DNA of 13,536 nucleotides from Larix sibirica (lineage: Eukaryota; Streptophyta; Pinopsida; Pinales; Pinaceae): assembly GCA_004151065.3 (NCBI GenBank), contig NWUY0300086548.1, positions 1 to 13,536 on the forward strand. Reading direction: 5' to 3'. Below are positions 1 to 8,840 of the stretch, piece after piece. Position 1 is the stretch's first letter, and each line of letters opens with the position of its first letter. The position numbers and the translations under genes were made by a program. Under the pieces are notes generated by a model. It was not told the DNA's origin. It did no database searches and was given only the letters and a program-made list of their open reading frames with translations.

Positions 1-1100
1 AACCCTAATTTCACTTCATGCAAAGTTTTTACTTATGCGTTAAAAAATTACACTTCCGCATTAAAAAACTCTTGCATGTAAAGGTAAAGTCTCGGACCTC
101 TCTGCATGCTTCCAACACTAAAGCCATGCAGACTGGTCATGTGCTTCTCACACAATAGATGAATGCCCACCCTCTCTAAAAACCCTTTTCTAGAGAGACA
201 GTTAATGTCACTTCATGTTAGTCATTATCACATGAGGGACATTCTAGAGAGACGGTTAATTGTCAATTCTTGAGAGGAACGCTAACCGCGATTCCTCGGT
301 GACCTTGAAGGAAAAAGACTTAGGTCTTATTCCCTCATCTTCACTCGAAATCTCTTTTTATCAAATTTATGTATTATATATTACAAAAAATATAAAAAAA
401 ACAAATATTGTGAAAAACCCTAAATTTTATATTTTTGCAAAAAACCAAAAATAATTTATTTTGCGCCCTAGTTATTTTAATTTTGATTTTCTGAAGTAGT
501 TAATTGCAGTAGTAGATATCAGTTCTTGATAAAATATTGGAAAAATCCTAACAAGTTGAAAAATATTGCAAAAAAGTCAACTTTTAGCCCTAAAAGTGCC
601 CTAAAGAAGGTGACATCATCCTAGGGTTAGGTAACGTCAACCCTTAGGGTTGATTTCAGATTTGGTTGAAGTGCTATTGCAGGTCCATCTCAAAGAAAAA
701 GTCAAACCTTATGGGTCTGAGGAAAAATTGGTCAAATCCTAAGCCACCCGGGAAGACTCCGGGGGGATTTGAAGTCAATAATATTTCTGATTCGTCTTGA
801 CCACATAAAAATGCAGACCTGTAGCAAAAATCAGCCCCAAAAGCAACCTTAGAGTTGCCCAATCAAGTGAACCCTAGGCGGGATTGAAGCTGTTCAGGGT
901 AGGGTTCGACAAAAGGTAACTTTTGTGCAATTCCTGTGGTTAATTTGGGAGATATTTCACGTTTATTCTTGCTGGTTTTTACTGCAGAAAATAACATTCA
1001 TATTACATACTCATTATTGCTCCTAACCTTCCAAGTTAAAGGGTTTATTGCAGACATATATCATTGAATCCATTACTAACAATGGGAAGCTCTTGTAGGA
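1..1100. other. AT-rich non-coding stretch, no gene recognised
   Basis: Both strands are full of short frames with no recognisable protein motif. The stretch contains a short direct repeat at 189-272 (listed separately) and several phrases such as CCCTAAAAGTGCCCTAAAG and GGGTTAGG...CCTTAGGG near 586-650 that look like degenerate repeat DNA. The open frame at 260-454 is low-complexity Lys/Asn/Ile-rich translation of AT-rich DNA, and the minus-strand frame at 674-862 resembles no family I know. It may be intron or intergenic DNA. Confidence 0.6.
189..272. repeat. Two-copy direct repeat, period 54 bp
   Basis: TCTAGAGAGACAGTTAATGTCA starts at 189 and a close copy, TCTAGAGAGACGGTTAATTGTCA, starts at 243. 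The similarity covers about 30 bp at each end of a 54 bp period. Both end in a related phrase (CACTTCATG and CAATTCTTG). It looks like an old tandem duplication; no mobile element ends are evident. Confidence 0.7.
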
Positions 1101-2050
1101 ATAGAAGTACTTTCTATTGTGTTTCTTACACGTCTATCCTTACTTCATTCGAGGAGCCTCCCGTGGCCCAAAGGAGCAAGGCCTAAAGAGGAAGGGGGTT
1201 ACATTGAGGTGACATTGGGTGTACTTCCTTGAAGAGTTGTCGATCATAGCACTGAGTCCACTGGGTCCACCCATCTTATTTGGGTCTGCTTACCTCCAAT
1301 CGTGGAAGAGCGCTAGTTGTTGAGGTAACAGCATGAAAATTGGACTCATCTTCAGGAGCCACATTGCAAGTTGAGAACATGCAAATAAAATGTTGGGAAT
1401 TGGATTTAGGGGATTCTTACAATCATTTGGATCATCCTTATTGCTAGTAGGAATTGGCGAAAAGAGATGAGAAATATAGTTATGTTGTTAAACTGAACTT
1501 CCATGCGATGCAACTACCATAGGAAATGTTTATTGATTATTGTGTCATTGTAGAAGGAAACCTAGCCTACATTTGAGATCCCTAGAGTCCCAATGTGAGA
1601 TTCCTTGGCCAACTTGTGCTAGATCACTAGAAGGGAATTGGGATAGCCTAAGGGACTGCTTGCAGAAAAAGGAATACCATTCCTGGTACTGTGCAGGCTA
1701 AGGGGGAAGAGTGTTAGTTGATTGGGATAGTTGTAGAGGGGGTTTTGGCACTAGAGATTTTTCTAGGTCATGGCTATCTAGAATGATTTAGGATCTTCAC
1801 CATTGTGGAATGATAGCCTCAGCTCGAGAGTGGCCTCTATCATAGGAAGGATAAGTGTGATAGAATGCCTAAGGCTAGGAGCAGTGTCCTTCATTTGCAG
1901 CCAAATGGAAGAGTATTTTCCATAAAGATAAGTGCCAGATTATGTTATGAATTGCTATGTTTATATCGTAGCCTTGCCTTATTTATTTTAGAGCTTGGGT
2001 ATTCCTGTGTAAGAATTTAATTAATATGATCATGGTTGTATGCATGATAG
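1101..2050 (+). other. Slightly GC-richer stretch with broken coding-like frames, unrecognised
   Basis: The stretch at about 1150-1380 (GAGGAGCCTCCCGTGGCCCA onward) and at 1600-1925 is less AT-rich than its surroundings. Several plus-strand frames stay open for 30-47 codons before a stop, for example 1782-1922 (47 codons, containing LWNDSLSSRV and SFICSQMEEY). No frame runs long enough to be a gene and I recognise no domain. A decayed retroelement or processed pseudogene is possible; chance is not excluded. Confidence 0.3.
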
Positions 2051-3489
2051 AACTGCATTCATAAATAGTTTGCAATTAATAACTAAGGTTGTTGTAGCTT
2101 GCTTCCACTACAAATTTCTGCAGTGAACTATTTAAAATGATGCTGGTATCGGAAGAAAAGTTCAGATATGAAAGTAAGGTACCCCATAGCCTTAACAGTG
2201 AGCAAAGGTTAATGGGTATGTAACAGAAAGTATGGTTGAATGTTGAATATTTAGTTTATGAGAATCTGAACAGTTCTAGATATCCCATAGTTGTTGTGTG
2301 TGTGTGTGTTTGTATTGCGAATAAAAAGCCAGTGGCCTAAAATTCACTTATAACTTATTTTTTCTTTCTTTGTTATGTGTTGTGGTTTCAATTTTTTCCC
2401 AATATTTTTAACACTATCAAGCACCATATTGCCGCCTAATCCGCAGCTACATGAGAAAAATCTCAAATCACTAGGTGAAGCCTTGGGTGCAAGCTCAGGT
2501 TGGGTGCAACTGTCACCACAACACGCAATCCCTTTGTCTAGGTCAGCTCCTAAAAATAGCCAAGGGAGGTAGACCCTAATTAAATAAACTAAGGATGAGT
2601 AAACTATATGAGTTAATGTAAGTACAACAAGCTACTTAGGAAATAAAGCACGTAAATCAAATCTAATCTATGATATAGTGATGGCACATGACCTTAGTTC
2701 TACAACTTTATAAGCATATAAGATTCCTTGTAAGTAAGATATTCAAAAAAGACCAGTGGCTAAAATAGAACAGAGCTATGCTACAAAGATAATTGATGAA
2801 AAGAAAGCTTAGAGTTAGATCTGAAATATCAAGAAAATTCAATATATGAAACTTTGTAATTTGAGGACCACTTGTATGCTTTAACTTGAAATACAATGAA
2901 TGAAATAAATGATTTGTAGTTTCTTTTAGCTGATTAGAATGTAGATAATTTGAAAGCCTAGCCTAGGTTGTTGGTGTCCACGTAAGGGACAGACAAGAAA
3001 TAGAAAAATCTAACTAAGAAAAGTAAAGCAGTTAATTTCTAATTGAACGTAAAAGCGATTAGTAATTACTAATTAGTGCTAGGCTAGATTGTTAATCTGG
3101 TGAAGTGAGATCAAATTGTTTAGTGATGGACAGATTGATAAATTTTAATCTAGCGAATCTACGTCACTGAAAGTAAATGCAGAAGAGAAATAAGCAGAAA
3201 AAAGACAAAGCTAGTGATGAGAACCACTTTGCATGCAGGTTACAATGCCCTCTTGGGAGATTCTTAGAGAAATGCTTGCTGGTCTTGCTGCTTAAAAGAT
3301 CCAGGTTAAGATGGATCTATGCTAGTTATTTATTTATTTTTATTCTATAATTATTAAAAAATGGATGGCTTTTCTTTTCTTAATTAATAAATGGTCAACT
3401 CTTTTCTTCTTTTTTTGACACTAGTCATTAAATTTAAAAAAAGCTCCATTTTATTTTATTAGCATTATGGGTGTACATGGCAGTTGGCA
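2051..3489. other. AT-rich non-coding stretch, no gene recognised
   Basis: No reading frame in this stretch resembles a known protein. It includes a short (TG)7 run at 2295-2308, a perfect 16 bp palindrome ATTAGTAATTACTAAT at 3058-3073, and a very A/T-rich block at about 3325-3460. Frames at 2375-2572 (plus) and 2708-2896 (minus) have no recognisable motif. It is best read as intron or intergenic DNA. Confidence 0.6.
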
Positions 3490-3626
3490 CATCTCTTCCA
3501 TCCCAGGCTGTAATAGCTCCTTGCTTCTCTCAATGCAACCAGTCATTTGATGTGAGCTTTTACATCTCTCCCAGGTTGTAAGAGCACCTTACTTCTCTCA
3601 ATGCAATCATCTCATTTGAAGTGAGA
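3490..3626. repeat. Imperfect two-copy tandem repeat, period 68-73 bp
   Basis: The phrase CATCTCT...CCCAGG(C/T)TGTAA(T/G)AGC(T/A)CCTT(G/A)CTTCTCTCAATGCAA...TCATTTGA(T/A)GTGAG occurs at 3490-3555 and again at 3563-3626. The CCCAGG and CTTCTCT blocks are 68 bp apart. The left part is offset by about 73 bp because of a small indel. It is a diverged tandem duplication with no coding potential noticed. Confidence 0.8.
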
Positions 3627-3840
3627 TTACACCGAAAGACAATTCTTTCCTTGGTACATGGGACTGACTGACAAAAATCTTTCCATCCGGCAGAATCAAG
3701 AACAGTTGTCCCAATAGTTTACTTAGTCTATGAATCATATGAACCACCAGCTAGAGGCAGGGGAAGAAGCAGTGGTAGTTTAAGCAGAATCAGTTAAAGT
3801 ACTTGAACTGGCGGAATCAGATCCAATTTCCCAAGTAAAA

Positions 3841-4252
3841 CTATTCAACTCCATCCCATTCAATTACATTAAAATCCCCTCCCATAATCCAGTTGAGGAG
3901 CAAACAGCCAATGCTTTCCCAAAGGATATATTTCTATTTGGAGAGAATGGAAGCATAAATTGAATAGAAGCCAACCACTAAGACATTGATCAAAATAGCA
4001 ACCCACACACCTGTTATTGGGGTCCACTCCTGAATTGATTATTGGAGGATCCACCCAAGGGGAAACTTCTAGTACAACAAGCCCTTTCCCTTCATCACTA
4101 AGGGACCAAAATCCACCTTGCCAAGCAAACTCCATGAAAGATTTGAGCTTTGCTTTCCTGTAGCATTATCACATCTAGTTTGATATCCAGAACAATCTTG
4201 CCTACCACATATTATTTCTATTGTTTGCAGCACCTATCACATTCCAAATATG
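3841..4252 (-). pseudogene. LINE ORF2 remnant: AP-endonuclease domain
   Basis: This is the N-terminal endonuclease of a LINE ORF2, which in intact elements nicks target DNA to prime reverse transcription. Three landmarks appear in the right order on the minus strand. IWNVIG (4249-4232) corresponds to the opening TWNVRG motif. VIMLQESKAQ, with QESK at 4160-4149, corresponds to the QE(T/S)K catalytic glutamate motif. GGDFNVIEWDG (3882-3850) corresponds to the GGDFN motif with its catalytic Asp and Asn. They lie in different frames with stops between them, including a TAG at 3843-3841 just after GGDFNVIEWDGVE, so the gene is dead. The 88-codon open frame at 4135-3869 is only one of the three frames involved. 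The assignment rests on motif order and spacing. Confidence 0.85.
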
Positions 4253-4315
4253 TATAATACCCTCATTTCAAAGATTGCTTGTTTTGTTAAACCTCTAAAA
4301 GCATTGCGGAAGGAA

Positions 4316-5101
4316 CTACAGAAGATAGAATTGTGTCCCTGGGCTCACTTCTATTAGTTTATCTACATCCAACCTGTTTTCACCACCTCCCCTCATAGCA
4401 TGAAGTGTACTTACGTCATCACTTTTTGGTTCTTGATTATTCATTTTCTCTTGTGTGTGATGGGGTTGAGTGCTAAGAGAGCTATTTGTTTTCTGAGGTA
4501 GAGATTTTTCTTGTTGTGAAACAGCAGGTGAAGAAGAGTTCATTTTCACCCTTCAGGCCACTTTAGCAAAGCTATTTTGGTGTTTCTTTTTTCTGATAAC
4601 ATCCTCCCATTCATTGCTTCTTTTAGCCCCATCAGAATTCTTGATTTCCTTCCTAGTTGCCTTCTTTTAATGCTAGCTCTTGCAAACCAATTTTGCTTGG
4701 TTGTTTCACAAGAGGGGTCTTTAATTCAATGCTTCCTTGATATACATTTAAGGCAAGCATCAGGAAGATGAAGGTAGGAAATTGCAACATGTCTTTAATT
4801 TGATGTTTACTTGATCTACATTTAAGGCAAGCATCAGGAAGATTAAGATAGGAAATTGCTACATGGGTTTCAATTTTTCCACTTAAAGGTGATACAAGGA
4901 AGAAGAAGCTTCGATATGTCAACCTCGGCAAACTCTAGCATGCACCTTGATTGATCTGGCCTCCACTAATTCTGGCACCAATAGTTTGCCCAACAATTTT
5001 ATAGTGTTCCATGCAACCCCGATTATGTCAAAAGGAAATGCAATTCCAACCAACAAAAAATAATGCACGGCATTGTCAGCATCAAACTGATCCCCCCAAG
5101 G
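4316..5101 (-). pseudogene. LINE ORF1 remnant: DUF4283-like domain, zinc knuckle and linker
   Basis: ORF1 of plant L1 LINEs is an RNA-binding gag-like protein. Seen here on the minus strand: PWGDQFDADN (5101-5072), which fits the PW...FD block of DUF4283; HARVC, then after a frameshift EVDISK (4926-4909), which fits the ARICVEVDLSK block; and LPDACLKC...H, a CX2CX4H zinc-knuckle core at 4829-4803. The final cysteine of the CCHC knuckle is replaced (KDM). A second knuckle copy at 4755-4729 lies in another frame because of a 74 bp duplication. The tail (4549-4316) is an open 77-codon stretch rich in Ser, Gln, Lys and Asn, like the variable ORF1 C-terminus. Several frameshifts and stops make it a pseudogene. 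Confidence 0.72.
4718..4865 (-). repeat. 74 bp tandem duplication across the LINE zinc knuckle
   Basis: Units 4718-4791 and 4792-4865 are adjacent and nearly the same. Both contain ACATTTAAGGCAAGCATCAG, followed by GAAGAT(G/T)AAG(G/A)TAGGAAATTGC(A/T)ACATG. The period is 74 bp, not a multiple of three, so the two copies of the CX2CX4H knuckle fall in different minus-strand frames. The duplication therefore either killed ORF1 or arose after it was already dead. Confidence 0.9.
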
Positions 5102-5128
5102 TTGTGTGTATGTCAGCGCCTCAGCACA

Positions 5129-5136
5129 CTATCTAT
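5129..5136. repeat. Left 8 bp target-site duplication of the hAT-like element
   Basis: CTATCTAT lies immediately outside the left terminal repeat. It matches CTAGCTAT at 5578-5585 at seven of eight positions. An 8 bp target duplication is characteristic of hAT transposition. Confidence 0.7.
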
Positions 5137-5577
5137 TAAAGTTGTGAAACTCAGACTCAGCAAAATAATGACCAGCTTGGGACTTGACAAAACTTGGCAA
5201 TGCATCAAAACTCAACTCAAGACTTGGCCAAACTCGGCAAATAGAAAAAACTCAAAATATATGAAATGTTCATAAAGACATTTCCATCTATAAAATTATT
5301 AAAACAACAGTTTATCTATCAATTAATCTCATCAAATATGATACATAAGATTTGCAAGTTTAATTTGTCTCCTGAAACTCTAAACCCTGTTTGGCCGTTT
5401 TCACCAAGCTGGTTGCGTGTGGGGTCTTCAAATTCCAGGCAAGGGTAGAATTCACAATTATTGGGTAAGTTCGGTGAGTTTAGCAAGTCTCTTAACCCAA
5501 GCAATTTTGAGGCAAGTTTCATAGCCATCTCTGCAAAACTAGGCAAGACTCATGAGTCTGTGAGTCTCACAACACTG
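5137..5577. mobile_element. Non-autonomous hAT-like element (MITE), 441 bp
   Basis: The left end reads TAAAGTTGTGAAACTCAGAC and the right end, reverse complemented, reads CAGTGTTGTGAGACTCACAG. Aligned with small gaps, both share GTTGTGA(A/G)ACTC and CAGACTC, giving imperfect terminal inverted repeats of roughly 20-25 bp. Flanking 8 bp duplications match at 7 of 8 positions (CTATCTAT and CTAGCTAT). Next to each end, short motifs such as ACTTGGCA, ACTCGGCA and (reversed) ACTTGCC recur, as expected of subterminal transposase-binding repeats in hAT elements. No transposase is encoded, so it would have needed one in trans. It sits directly beside LINE ORF1 remnants, which suggests insertion into the older LINE. 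Confidence 0.68.
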
Positions 5578-5585
5578 CTAGCTAT
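5578..5585. repeat. Right 8 bp target-site duplication of the hAT-like element
   Basis: CTAGCTAT follows the right terminal repeat directly and pairs with CTATCTAT at 5129-5136, with one mismatch. Confidence 0.7.
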
Positions 5586-5660
5586 GTAAAGCTGCCTTGG
5601 TAACACTCTCATGTTTGAAATTACACTGATGTAACCTTTTCCTAAGATGTGCATTGATTA
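5586..5660 (-). other. Possible 5' continuation of the LINE beyond the hAT insertion
   Basis: On the minus strand, 5642-5586 reads GKGYISVISNM and onward to the hAT target site. In DUF4283 proteins a KGF/Y...V segment precedes the PW...FD block by about 30 residues, which is roughly the distance here once the hAT element and one target copy are discounted. A frame change is needed to join the two. The match is weak and the call tentative. Confidence 0.3.
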
Positions 5661-5758
5661 CTTGATTCTGATTCCTAAGAGCTGGTCATCGTCCACTTTA
5701 GTCTCTTCATAAGAAGACATTCTCCTCAAGAGTTTTAAAAAAATACCACAAGCTACTA

Positions 5759-5930
5759 TTTCCATTCAAATTATGTTGAATGGGAACGGAGAGATCAACA
5801 AGAGTGAACTGGTTACGCAAACCAGACCCTTGTCACTTACCATTTCCATTCAGATACAGTTAATGTTCAAGGAGAGCCAAGACATCCACAACGGTAAACT
5901 GGTTTCGCAAACCAAACCCTTGTCACAGAC
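5759..5930. repeat. Imperfect tandem duplication, period 84-90 bp
   Basis: Unit one (5759-5842) and unit two (5843-5930) both run TTTCCATTCA(A/G)AT..., then GGAGAG, then (A/T)(A/G)AACTGGTT, CGCAAACCA(G/A)ACCCTTGTCAC. The left landmarks are 84 bp apart and the right ones 90 bp apart, showing small indels since duplication. No coding function is seen. Confidence 0.85.
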
Positions 5931-7870
5931 TCACATTGACATATTAACAAAATCAGGTCCACATTACTTAAACACGGTTGACGCTTGAAAACTCTTGTAA
6001 GGCAATAAAAATAGTCAATCAAATATGGCTTTTGTAACATGGTTCTCATCCAAGGGCAATGCGAAATAATGAAACACAATGCAAGTTTGAAAAACACCAT
6101 AATAGCAAATAGTAAGACTCAAAAGAAGAGGCAAATTTGTCAGAAACATAAAATAGAACAATTGCTCAGAAAATGAACCTGTAAAATCTGTCATAGACTC
6201 ATATAGTGTTCAAACTTCAATTATGACTAATAGTAAGGGCTAATAATAGTATAGATGATTGCAAAAGCTGAGCTCAACTAGCTACACGTGGAAACCCCCA
6301 CCTTAATCAGCACTTAATCTATCTAGGTTATCACTGTCACAGTGATCTCAAGGCTTTCCATGCAAGATTCCTGGAAGTGAGCATGCAATGGATGGTTAGT
6401 CATGGATTTATTCATGAACACAAATTGCTTGGACGAAGATAAGTACTCAATATTTAAATGACCTGTTCATAGTCATGCAGAAAGGTTGTTAGTTGTTACA
6501 ACTTGTGAACACTTTTATTCCTGTCTTTCTGTTAAGTAAAAAGCAACATGTTAAACTTCTAGCACTTCCAAGGAAATATTATGGAACATTGACTGTTTTA
6601 TTATTGTTGTAAAACTACCATGTATATATTTGTAGTTAAGGAATAGTATAGATTCGTAGGTACAAAACATGGAAAACTTTATACGCAACTTTTCACCCAA
6701 TGGCTGCTTCCTAAATTTTAAAAATAGAATTCAAAAATTCTAAGACATTAGCCAACTATTATAATTATTTAGTATTACAGAGAGAAAGAAAGTCTCTCGA
6801 GTACTACAAATATATAAGCCATGCATGTGTACCATATTTATAATTTATTATTAATTCTCTCATGACTATTGAGAAATGATGCCCTAGGTTCATGATTAAA
6901 GTCATCTCCACCTTCTGCAAATTATGTCTATATAGATGCATTCATACCATATGTTATTAAGACCCTGTCACATAAATGAGACAGACTGAATTTAGACCAG
7001 AATGTTAAGAGAACAGTAGGGTTGAAATTTTAAAATACTTAATTTGATGTATCCTCCTTGTTTCTTCATTGTTTCCATGGCAGGCCTTATGCATTAAAAA
7101 GTACTACCATATACTGATTTGGGGCTTATGAAAAAATTATGATATGCCTGAAATCTTACCATATCACCTTTTGATTTGACATTTAAAATAAAATAAACAG
7201 GGAATTTCTAGAAAGTCAAAGAAAGGATGGATCTTAACTCAAGGGTCGTTTATAAGTCTTTACTATTGCCCGATTATTTACTTTTCACAATAGTTGCCAC
7301 TGAGCTTTAATCGGTTTGGATTGTGGAATACTGAGGAATTCCATTATTACGAGAATGTCAGCTACTTCATCAAATTAATCTGAATTCCTATACTATTTTG
7401 GACTTCTATACACAAATTGGCTTTGGTAGTCTTGTGTCTTATGGATCTTTATTGGTTAGATTAGCACTTTCTGCCTTCCCATTTAATGTTCATAATGGGA
7501 TTCAGAGCCATTTTTCACCACTCTCAACCTATTATTCTTGTTACACTATTTTTATAATCGAACAGAACAATGTTGGGTGTTTTTCCTTGTATCAGCATAG
7601 CCCCTACAACCCCATGAAGACACCAAACTACTAAGAAACTAGAATATTATGACCAATATAACCAATAAACCTTTCAAAACGGTGATATTACATTGTTACA
7701 AGCACAATATTTTAGAACCAGAATGATATTTCTTACTTACTAGACAATGCCTCTATGATACATAAAAGGAAAACGTCCTGAAAACATATTCAAAGGCACA
7801 AAAAAACTACTTTAAGACTGTAATATGGTAGAGTACTCATTGCAGTTACTCACTGTATAGAGACACTTAC
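5931..7870 (-). other. Presumed downstream intron of the ABCC gene, no other feature
   Basis: This 1.9 kb lies directly 3' of the exon donor site on the minus strand. It is AT-rich with no recognisable domain on either strand. The next ABCC exon should encode a segment like (S)AGLAVTYGL...N; I looked for it on the minus strand and did not find it. A short inverted repeat ATCACTGT-C-ACAGTGAT occurs at 6330-6346. The plus-strand open frame at 7398-7634 has no known motif. If the gene is intact, this intron continues leftwards to the window edge or beyond. Confidence 0.55.
7865..7870 (-). other. 5' splice donor (GTAAGT) of the ABCC exon
   Basis: On the minus strand the exon ends ...GATCCGA and continues GTAAGTGTC. 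GTAAGT is the consensus plant donor. The last base leaves phase 1: the A would join two bases of the next exon to rebuild the Ser expected after IDP in this family. Confidence 0.85.
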
Positions 7871-8165
7871 TCGGATCAATGGTACCAATAGGGAAGCTGA
7901 CGAGGAGAGCCATTGAGAAAGCAAAGACGAAAGTTGACAACATCTCCATCCGTAAGCAAAGCCATTCAATGGCTGCAAAACTATAGAAGAATGGACGAGC
8001 ATAGCAGTCAAATAAATACAAAATCTTTTTCCTGAACCGTTTCTCCTGACCAAAACCTCTGATGGTTGCTGCTCCAGCAATTGATTCTCCAAAATGATGG
8101 ATAATTGGAGCTTTCTGGATGCCTACAATTCGAACAAGTTCTCTAGATGATGCCATGTAGTATTT
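7871..8165 (-). CDS. ABCC: Internal exon of an ABCC (MRP-type) ABC transporter, ABCC9/ABCC15-like
   Basis: ABCC transporters are full-size ABC exporters of vacuolar or plasma membranes that move glutathione, glucuronide or other conjugates using ATP. This 295 bp exon encodes 98 residues plus one base, without a stop, from KYYMASSREL to GTIDP. Residues about 1-43 match the intracellular loop and coupling-helix region of transmembrane domain 2 (ASSRELVRI, KAPIIHHFGES, AGAATIRGF). After a linker (GQEKRF), residues about 65-95 form a hydrophobic segment (EWLCLRMEMLSTFVFAFSMA) that should be one of the last transmembrane helices before nucleotide-binding domain 2. KYYMASSREL, DCYARPFF and FPIGTIDP recall the plant ABCC9/ABCC15 type more than ABCC3 or ABCC1/2; this is from memory of the family. 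The exon starts in phase 0 after a TTGCAG acceptor and ends at a GTAAGT donor. An intact frame with good splice sites argues for a live gene. No exon for the ATPase domains is in the window, so an isolated pseudogene exon is not excluded. Confidence 0.93.
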
Positions 8166-8185
8166 CTGCAAGGGGCAAAAGATGG
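8166..8185 (-). other. 3' splice acceptor and pyrimidine tract of the ABCC exon
   Basis: On the minus strand the intron ends CATCTTTTGCCCCTTGCAG, directly before AAATACTACATG. The tract is pyrimidine-rich and ends in the favoured GCAG. Reading on upstream in frame gives LQ before KYYM, which by chance also resembles the family, but plant ABCC genes usually have an intron at this point. Confidence 0.85.
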
Positions 8186-8476
8186 CAGTTGTAAGTACAA
8201 GTTCTACTGTATTTTGTGCAACAGTATCTTCTATTAATAGTTGGAATCCTGCAGGAATGCCTGCTCAAATGCAGCATGGGCATGCAAAAAATTATTTGTT
8301 TGCAAAGTCAAGCCAGATATAGAATATAGAGAAAATATACAACAAATTAAGGCCAAAAAAGTTGGTTGTATAAAGAACCGGAGTTTGGGAATATAAAGAA
8401 ATTTAAGGCTGAAAAATTGGTTGTAACAAGAACCAAAATTCATGAGTATCCTTTAAAGTATCATTTAGACAGGCAT
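8186..8476 (-). other. Start of the presumed upstream intron
   Basis: This stretch lies 5' of the exon on the minus strand. It is AT-rich and has no recognisable coding sequence. It contains the 56 bp duplication listed separately and ends at the LTR boundary at 8477. The preceding ABCC exon, which should end in a segment like ...VCIWLQ, was not found anywhere to the right. Confidence 0.55.
8344..8450. repeat. Imperfect tandem duplication, period 56 bp
   Basis: AAATTAAGGCCAAAAAAGTT...GGTTGTATAAAGAACC (from 8344) is followed 56 bp later by AAATTTAAGGCTGAAAAATT...GGTTGTAACAAGAACC. It lies in the presumed ABCC intron and is non-coding. Confidence 0.82.
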
Positions 8477-8534
8477 TGTTATGATCTTTGGCACTTAAGA
8501 TTGAATCACAAATAATATATCAGAAATGCAATAC

Positions 8535-8540
8535 TTTATT
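8535..8540 (-). promoter_or_regulatory. LTR polyadenylation signal AATAAA
   Basis: On the minus strand TTAAATAAAGTATT lies about 160 bp downstream of the LTR TATA box, a normal distance for the R region of a plant LTR. It is a prediction from position only. Confidence 0.45.
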
Positions 8541-8693
8541 TAATATCAAAAAACCCTTGAAGTAGGGCAATACCATACAATGCTTGTTTTATCCAAGGAT
8601 CAACCCCTGTTCACTTGCCAACCTCCCAATGAGCTAAGCTAAGCTCCAATACAATGATATTCCAACACGATCACATAAGGAGGACTCCATCCT

Positions 8694-8701
8694 TATTTAT
8701 A
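8694..8701 (-). promoter_or_regulatory. LTR TATA box (TATAAATA)
   Basis: AGCTATAAATAAGGATGG on the minus strand is a good plant TATA box, placed about 200 bp into the LTR as expected for the U3 promoter. Activity today is unknown. Confidence 0.55.
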
Positions 8702-8729
8702 GCTACCTACTAAACCTTAACCAAACCAA

Positions 8730-8840
8730 ATGCTAACTACTTATTGGGCCTTCTTTATGAAGCCACATTATATTTATTCAATGCTAACTACTTGGTGGGC
8801 CTTATTTAATAGTGAACCTAATCCACATTACATTGATTCA
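8730..8840. repeat. 51 bp tandem duplication inside the LTR
   Basis: ATGCTAACTACTT(A)TTGGGCCTTC...CCACATTATATTTATTCA (8730-8780) is followed directly by ATGCTAACTACTTGGTGGGCCTTA...CCACATTACATTGATTCA (8781-8840). The second copy carries a 9 bp insertion. It may duplicate U3 promoter sequence. Confidence 0.88.

Larger units (their letters stand above)
3841..5128 (-). mobile_element. Degenerate L1-like LINE (non-LTR retrotransposon) fragment
   Basis: On the minus strand, read from high to low coordinates, there are remnants in the order expected of a plant L1-type LINE. First come a DUF4283-like ORF1 N-terminal region (about 5101-4900) and a CCHC zinc-knuckle region (4830-4729, duplicated). Next is a Ser/Gln/Lys-rich linker (4549-4316), and last the AP-endonuclease start and middle (4252-3841). 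Frameshifts and stops are spread throughout, so no protein can be made. No reverse transcriptase motif was found below 3841, so the element is truncated or deleted there. It lies in the same orientation as the ABCC exon. A hAT-like element abuts its 5' side, and a short piece beyond that (about 5590-5660) may continue it. Confidence 0.8.

Noticed and set aside
1-454. AACCCTAA at the window start and CCCTAAA near 417, resembling the plant telomere repeat
   Set aside because: Single copies only, with no tandem array.
7398-7634. Plus-strand 78-codon open frame
   Set aside because: No recognisable motif, AT-driven composition, and it lies within the presumed ABCC intron on the other strand.
7850-8092. 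Second minus-strand frame overlapping the ABCC exon
   Set aside because: It is an out-of-frame shadow of the exon with no family resemblance.
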